From assembly GCA_019828545.1 (NCBI GenBank), contig JACVRA010000088.1:1-64000 (forward strand): a stretch of DNA of 64,000 nucleotides. The letters run 5' to 3'. The position numbers and the translations under genes are program-made. Every line of letters begins with the position of its first letter. Position 1 is the first letter of the stretch. This stretch comes from Paracamarosporium sp. OC-R06-R3 (Eukaryota; Ascomycota; Dothideomycetes; Pleosporales; Didymosphaeriaceae). A model generated the notes under the pieces. It saw nothing but the letters and a program-made list of their open reading frames with translations, did no database searches and was not told the origin of the DNA. Shown piece after piece: positions 59,301 through 64,000 of this stretch.

Positions 59301-60132
59301 GGGCTTACAAGCCCCAACCCTGAACATCTCGCTCTCTTCGGCGCATCCGATGTCTCTCATGCCCAGGCGTCGGTCAATCTATGCAGGTCCAGATCTGTTT
59401 CCGTGCGGCAGATGTGGCGGGTCTGTTAATGGCGCAAAATCTATTCAGGGCAACAGGCTGTCGCTGGTAAAGTCCTGCTGGTAGGTTATGGACAGCAAAC
59501 TGCTCTGCATGAGAACTTTGCAACTTTGCAACATCATCATGATAAGTACAACAAGCGATATGCGGGTTAGCGCACGTCTGCTCCAGAAAGCTGGGAGACC
59601 AACTGACATGCCACAGTACCTGACTATTAGGCAGTCCCTGATCGTTACCCCTTAACGCCTAGTCCCTCCACGTCAACCGCACGTGGCTTGTACCAACACA
59701 CTGGCTTGGAGCTGAGAACGCACCATCTCGCCTATCGCATTTAGGCGCACACTAAACATCAACCTATCTATCCTATTTTGTACGGGATCAAAGTCCAGAC
59801 AGTCTATCAAGATGACCACGAAAAAGATCTACCTAGTACTGGCAAAGGAGGTGGCGTGACCATCCGAATAGGCTTTTCATAGCTCTACGCCCACAACGCT
59901 AGGCCTTCTCGTAGTTTCGCTGTTCCAGCACGATGGTCAAGATGGAGATAGCGTCCATACGAGTCGGAGGAGGGGGATTCTATTCAAAAGCCATCAAGAT
60001 CCTCACATTCTCCTCAGCGCACCGGAAGCAACTCACTCTTTATCATGTCTTCCGAGTGATCCATTCGCTCCATTCCTAGTCTCGTTGCAATATTTCCCCT
60101 AATATATTAATCTAATACGTCTGATAAAAAGC
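56348..60132. other. Long stretch without a supportable gene
   Basis: Scattered short frames on both strands. The most protein-like are 58002-58283 minus and 57555-57854 plus, but neither has a known motif or good splice partner. The last 1.5 kb should contain the promoter of the large surface-protein gene. Confidence 0.4.
59308..59323. other. Perfect 7-bp inverted repeat hairpin
   Basis: GGGGCTTACAAGCCCC is a stem of seven GC-rich pairs with a two-base loop, preceded by a related GTGGGGCTTAGC copy. Function unknown. Confidence 0.4.
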
Positions 60133-63100
60133 ATGCGCAAAGCTCTCATATTGGCCTTCACGGCCTTCACTGCGGTTCAGGCCGCAGTGACCAGGAATGG
60201 TCGATGTGGTGCCTCCCACCGTGGCCTCACTTGTCTGGGTACGCAACAAATCATGAAGTTATGACCATCGAGCGTCATTCTTTCACTCGCCACATCTCCA
60301 CGATACTAATACGATCATAGGTTCCAACTACGGTGACTGCTGTGGTTCGACCGGAACGTGCGGTAGCACTTCGGCTTTCTGTGGAACTGGTTGCGATCCC
60401 AACTACGGCTCTTGCGGCCCTCAGGTCTCTAAAGATGGTACTTGCGGTGGAACCAACGGATACACTTGTCAGGGCTCCGTGTTCGGCAACTGCTGCTCAC
60501 GACGTGGCAAGTGCGGTTCTGGAGCAGCCGCCTGCGGTGCTCGATGCCAATCTGCCTTCGGCATTTGTTCAAGCACCGCATCCTCCTCCAGCGCTATCTC
60601 AGTGCCCGTTTCAACATCGTCACCCGTCGTCTCTTCCAGCGTTGCGGTCAGCAGCGCTATCGTCTCTAGCGCTGCTCCCGTCTCTACCCTCCCGAGCGGA
60701 GTCTGCAACTTTGTGTCTAACGGTGGCTTCGAGTCTGGTTCTGCCAGTGGATTCGATGTGGAAACTGATGGCGCTTCGGTGTCTTTCCCTACCTCTGGCG
60801 CATACGAGGGAACTCACTTTGTCCGTGGTACCAGCACTGCCACCTCCCAAGACAACGCCGTTTTGTTCGCTCAGTACAACATCGCTATACCTGCAGGATC
60901 GTCAGTCCTTGTCTCTGCCTTTGCCAGGTCGCTTCGTACCACGACCCCGGGTACCGTTTGGTTCCGTATCTACCTGGATGGTGTCTTGGTAGGAGATCTT
61001 AGACAGGCAACCACAGCTTCCTGGACTAAGGTTGGCGGCTCTTCCCCAGTCACTGTTAGCGGCGACATTCACACCTTGGAATTCCGCGTCGATAACGCCA
61101 AGTCTACTGGAGACTTCTTTGAGGTTGATGCCATCTCCATCCTCGGGGTCTGCACTACGTCGTCCTCAAGCATTGCCTCTTCTACGGCCAGTGCCTCCTC
61201 AAGTGCCTCCTCGGACATCTCCACGGTCGTCTCATCTTCCGATGTCTCTTCCGCCGCCAGTGTTGTCTCTACGGATGTCTCTTCCACAGTGTAAGTCAAT
61301 CTCTAGCGTTTCCATTCCAGCCAAAATAAAATTAGGGTTGTCAACTCTGGCAGCTCTTTTATAGGAAAGTTTAACATTATCTTGGCTAACCTCGCGATAG
61401 CGTCTCAACTTCGGCTGCGACAGATAGCGCCTCAAGCGACAGCGTTGTGAGCACTGTCCCTACGGATGCTCCAACCTCATCCTCGGATCCCTCCACCACG
61501 GCTGCACCTACGGAAACGTCAGCTTCAGCTACTGAATCTGCTTCGTCATCCGAGTTGCCCATCTTCACGTGCTCCAACGTCGCCGGTGGTGAATGTGGCG
61601 GTCTCGGCTCCACTTGCTGCCCGTCCGGATACACTTGCAGTGCGTCTAACACCGTCTTTAAGAGAGGTGTAGATACCATTACCATCTTCCCTGGCCTGCC
61701 CACTGATCTCCCTACTCTGATTCCCATTTCGAGTTGCCAGCCGATCGGAGGGCTTTCATCTTCTTCATCAGATGTGGCCACTAGCACGCAGGAAGTTATC
61801 ACCGAGACGAGCACTGCCTCACCAGACGTGGCCACTAGCACGGAGGAAGTTATCACCGAGTCTAGCACTGCTTCGGAATCCTTGGCGACCATTACCAGCG
61901 CTCCAGAATCCTCTGCCGCCACGGAAACATCAACGCCTTCGTCATCTGCCAGCGTGTGCTCGAACAACCCCGGAGACCAGTGCGGTGGCTTCCTCTTCAC
62001 AGGTTCCACATGCTGCCCATCTGGATACACCTGCGCTGCGTCTACCATCCAAGCTCAGAAGAGAGACGCCCTTGAGGAACTCGTTCCTATTATCCCTGGT
62101 GGCCTTCCTACTCCTGATACCAGATCATACTACTGCCAGCTAATCGAAGATCAGTCGACTTCATCGGACGTGATCACTAGCACGGATGAAGCTATCACCG
62201 AGTCGAGCACTGCTACTGAATCTTTGGAGACGGTCACCAGCACTCCGGTAACCACCGAAGCATCAGCAACTCCTAGCGCTTGCGCCAACCAACAGGATAG
62301 CCAATGCGGAGGTCCTGATTTCACCGGCGATTCTTGCTGCCCAGATGGATATGCCTGTGCCGCACCATTTCCCGAGGTCACTATTCTTCCTGGTCGCCGA
62401 AGGGCATTGTTGGCTCGCACTCTTCCATCCTTTTGCCAGCAGCTCCCTGCGCAATCGTCTTCTGCAGACGCAGCAACCACAACGGACGCAGCTACTACTG
62501 ATGCCGCTACATCCACTGATGCTGCTACCACTGATGCTGCTACCACTGATGCTGCTACCACCGATGCTGCTACATCCACCGACGCTGCTACATCCACCGA
62601 CGCTGCTACATCCACCGACGCTGCTACTACACCAGGCGCCGCTACGTCAAGCACACCTGATATTACTTCGAGCGCTTCAGCTACCCCCTCGGCTACTGCG
62701 GCCTGCCGTAACAAGCCTGGCTCAGTTTGCGGTGGTTCCCTCTTCCCCAACGCTCGAACATGCTGCCCTACCGGAACTGTTTGCATGGATTACAGCGTTG
62801 TAGCCGTTTGCCAGGCCCCTGACGACGACGACGACGACACAGTATCGAGCTCAGCTTCTATCATCTCGAGCTCTGCTACGCCTGCGCCAACCAGCTCATT
62901 AGTTGATGTGACTAGCGATGTCTCCTCAGATGCTGTGACTACGTCTAGTGACGCTACGGCTACTTCCACTGACGCTGCTACCACCGATGCTGCCGCCACT
63001 GATGCTGCTACGTCCACCGATGCTGCTACTACCGATGCCGCTACTACTTCTGACGCAGCTTCTTCAAGCGCTACCGCCTCCCCCTCGGATACGCCAAGCG

Positions 63101-64000
63101 ACAATGGCTGTCCTAACCAGCCTGAGAGCCAATGTGGTGGTCTCCTCTTCTCAGGGGATTCATGCTGCCCTGTTGGATATCAATGCCAGAGCCTGGGCCT
63201 TGGCTCCTTCTGCAAGCCGATTGATGACAGCACAGCGTCCAGCTCGGCCTCCTCTGACGCTGCTGCTACGTCCACCGATGCTGCTACCACCGACGCTGCT
63301 ACATCCACTGATGCCGCCACTGTAACTGACGCTGTGACCACATCTGATGCTGCTACTACGACTGACGCTGCCACTTCCTCGGACGTTGCCGCTACTTCTG
63401 ACGCCGCCCTTACTTCGACCGCTTCAGCATCTCCTTCAGACATTCCCAGCTGCTCCAACGTGGCTTATGGCCCGTGCGGTTTCTTCAACAGTGAATGCTG
63501 CCCTACCGGATATTCTTGCCAGGGTCCAATCTTTTTCAGCCTCACATGCCAGCCCATTCCTGGCTTCATAGTATCCAGCTCGGCCTCCTCTGACGCTGCG
63601 GCCACGTCTACTGATGCTGCTGCTACCTCCACTGACGCTGCTGCTACTTCCAGTGACGCTGCGGCTACCTCCACTGACGCCGCGTCCACTGATGCTGCGG
63701 CCACCTCCACTGACGCTGCGGCTACCTCCAGCGACGTCGCGGCTACCTCCAGTGACGCTGCTGCTACCTCCACTGACGCTGCTGCTACCTCCACTGACGC
63801 TGCTGCTACCTCCACTGACGCTGCTGCTACCTCCACTGACGCTGCTGCTACCTCCACTGACGCTGCGGCCACCTCCAGCGAAGCTACATCATCGTCGATC
63901 ATTGTGACGAGCAGCGCTACGCCAACAACCCTCGTAACTCTCGTATCCTCTAGCTCCGTAGCTGCCTCATCATCGGTAGCTGCCTGCATTCCCGTCCCTA
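60133..64000 (+). CDS. Large secreted mosaic wall/adhesin-like protein: two CBM18 chitin-binding domains, six Cys modules, Thr/Ala repeats; runs off window
   Basis: Exons 60133-60238, 60321-61290 and 61401-64000 onward, phases consistent, at least 1225 residues with no stop in the window. MRKALILAFTAFTAVQA is a signal peptide. Two chitin-binding type-1 domains follow (NGRCGASHRGLTCLGSNYGD, DGTCGGTNGYTCQG, each with the CC and SAFCG/AACGARC cysteines). A Ser-rich linker precedes a jelly-roll-like domain (VCNFVSNGGFESGSASGF to FFEVDAISILGVC), resembling CBM-type ligand-binding domains. Exon 3 holds six cysteine modules of pattern C-x6-CGG-x5-CC-P-x-G-x2-C...C, joined by linkers of ST/TDAAT repeats and one run of six Asp. 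The repeats at 63580-63870 encode TSTDAAA units. It is probably an extracellular or wall protein; a GPI anchor cannot be judged because the end is missing. Antisense frames over the repeats are artefacts. Confidence 0.85.
62480..62640 (+). repeat. Coding tandem repeat (TDAAT/TSTDAAT linker)
   Basis: Repeating ACNGATGCTGCTAC units encode Thr-Asp-Ala-Ala-Thr in the linker between cysteine modules 3 and 4. Similar runs recur at 62970-63060 and 63260-63410. Confidence 0.8.
63580..63870 (+). repeat. Coding minisatellite, 21-bp unit (TSTDAAA)
   Basis: About thirteen units of roughly 21 bp (ACCTCCACTGACGCTGCTGCT) encoding TSTDAAA, with a 15-18-bp variant near 63680. The copies are nearly identical at the DNA level toward the 3' end, implying recent expansion. 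Confidence 0.85.

Noticed and set aside
61325..61340. TTAGGG as a possible telomere remnant
   Set aside because: A single copy inside an intron of the surface-protein gene; no tandem repeats.
63465..63989. Long minus-strand frame rich in Ala/Val/Glu
   Set aside because: It is the antisense of the TSTDAAA coding repeat; the plus strand has signal peptide, splice sites and cysteine modules.
1..64000. CRISPR arrays, rRNA or tRNA genes
   Set aside because: Nothing with the required regular repeats or conserved cores was found; the spaced repeats at 53.7-55.5 kb are degenerate and in a eukaryotic genome.

Overview
This is a eukaryotic, filamentous-fungal window. Genes carry many short GT..AG introns (about 45-100 nt). 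The gene set (PalH/Rim21 pH sensor, DUF3425-type bZIP, Clr5-ankyrin protein, CBM18 surface protein) and the C-to-T-decayed copia element point to Pezizomycotina, probably Dothideomycetes. That placement is inference from gene content only. Exon models were built by hand from splice sites, reading phase and family knowledge; each coordinate pair spans start to stop.

Layout. 1-3242: 3' part of a dead Ty1/copia retrotransposon with its 3' LTR. 4079-11375: a degraded oxidoreductase neighbourhood with two intact aldo-keto reductases, a gutted short-chain dehydrogenase relic, a bZIP/DUF3425 regulator and an unidentified membrane-protein relic. 11738-16679: two unrecognised proteins. 20838-21537: ribosomal protein L32. 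23588-26656: DCN1, the cullin neddylation ligase, split by a 2.1-kb intron that holds a second same-strand reading frame. 27681-30064: sorting nexin Mvp1. 30802-33216: PalH. 34803-36749: a protein with a nuclease-like E-C-K motif and tandem repeats. 37320-37615: C-terminal scrap of a FAD-linked oxidase. 38410-42283: a Clr5 plus ankyrin-repeat protein. 44624-47858: a Prp22-type DEAH helicase copy without a visible S1 domain and with a frameshift at its P-loop. 49973-51472: an unrecognised protein. 53724-55500: a higher-order array of degenerate repeats. 60133-64000: the 5' part of a very large secreted mosaic protein, running off the window.

How it fits together. Housekeeping genes (RPL32, DCN1, MVP1, PALH) form a compact, mostly minus-strand block at 20.8-33.2 kb. 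Accessory or decaying material lies on both sides: retroelement, broken oxidoreductases, helicase copy, repeat array and a repeat-rich wall protein. Long G-poor, low-complexity intergenic tracts separate several genes, and a 41-base assembly gap sits at 23113-23153.

The observations I rate highest are the nested, phase-compatible frame inside the DCN1 intron, the Prp22-like copy, the repeat array, and the mosaic protein, whose cysteine modules contain basic sites in long loops.
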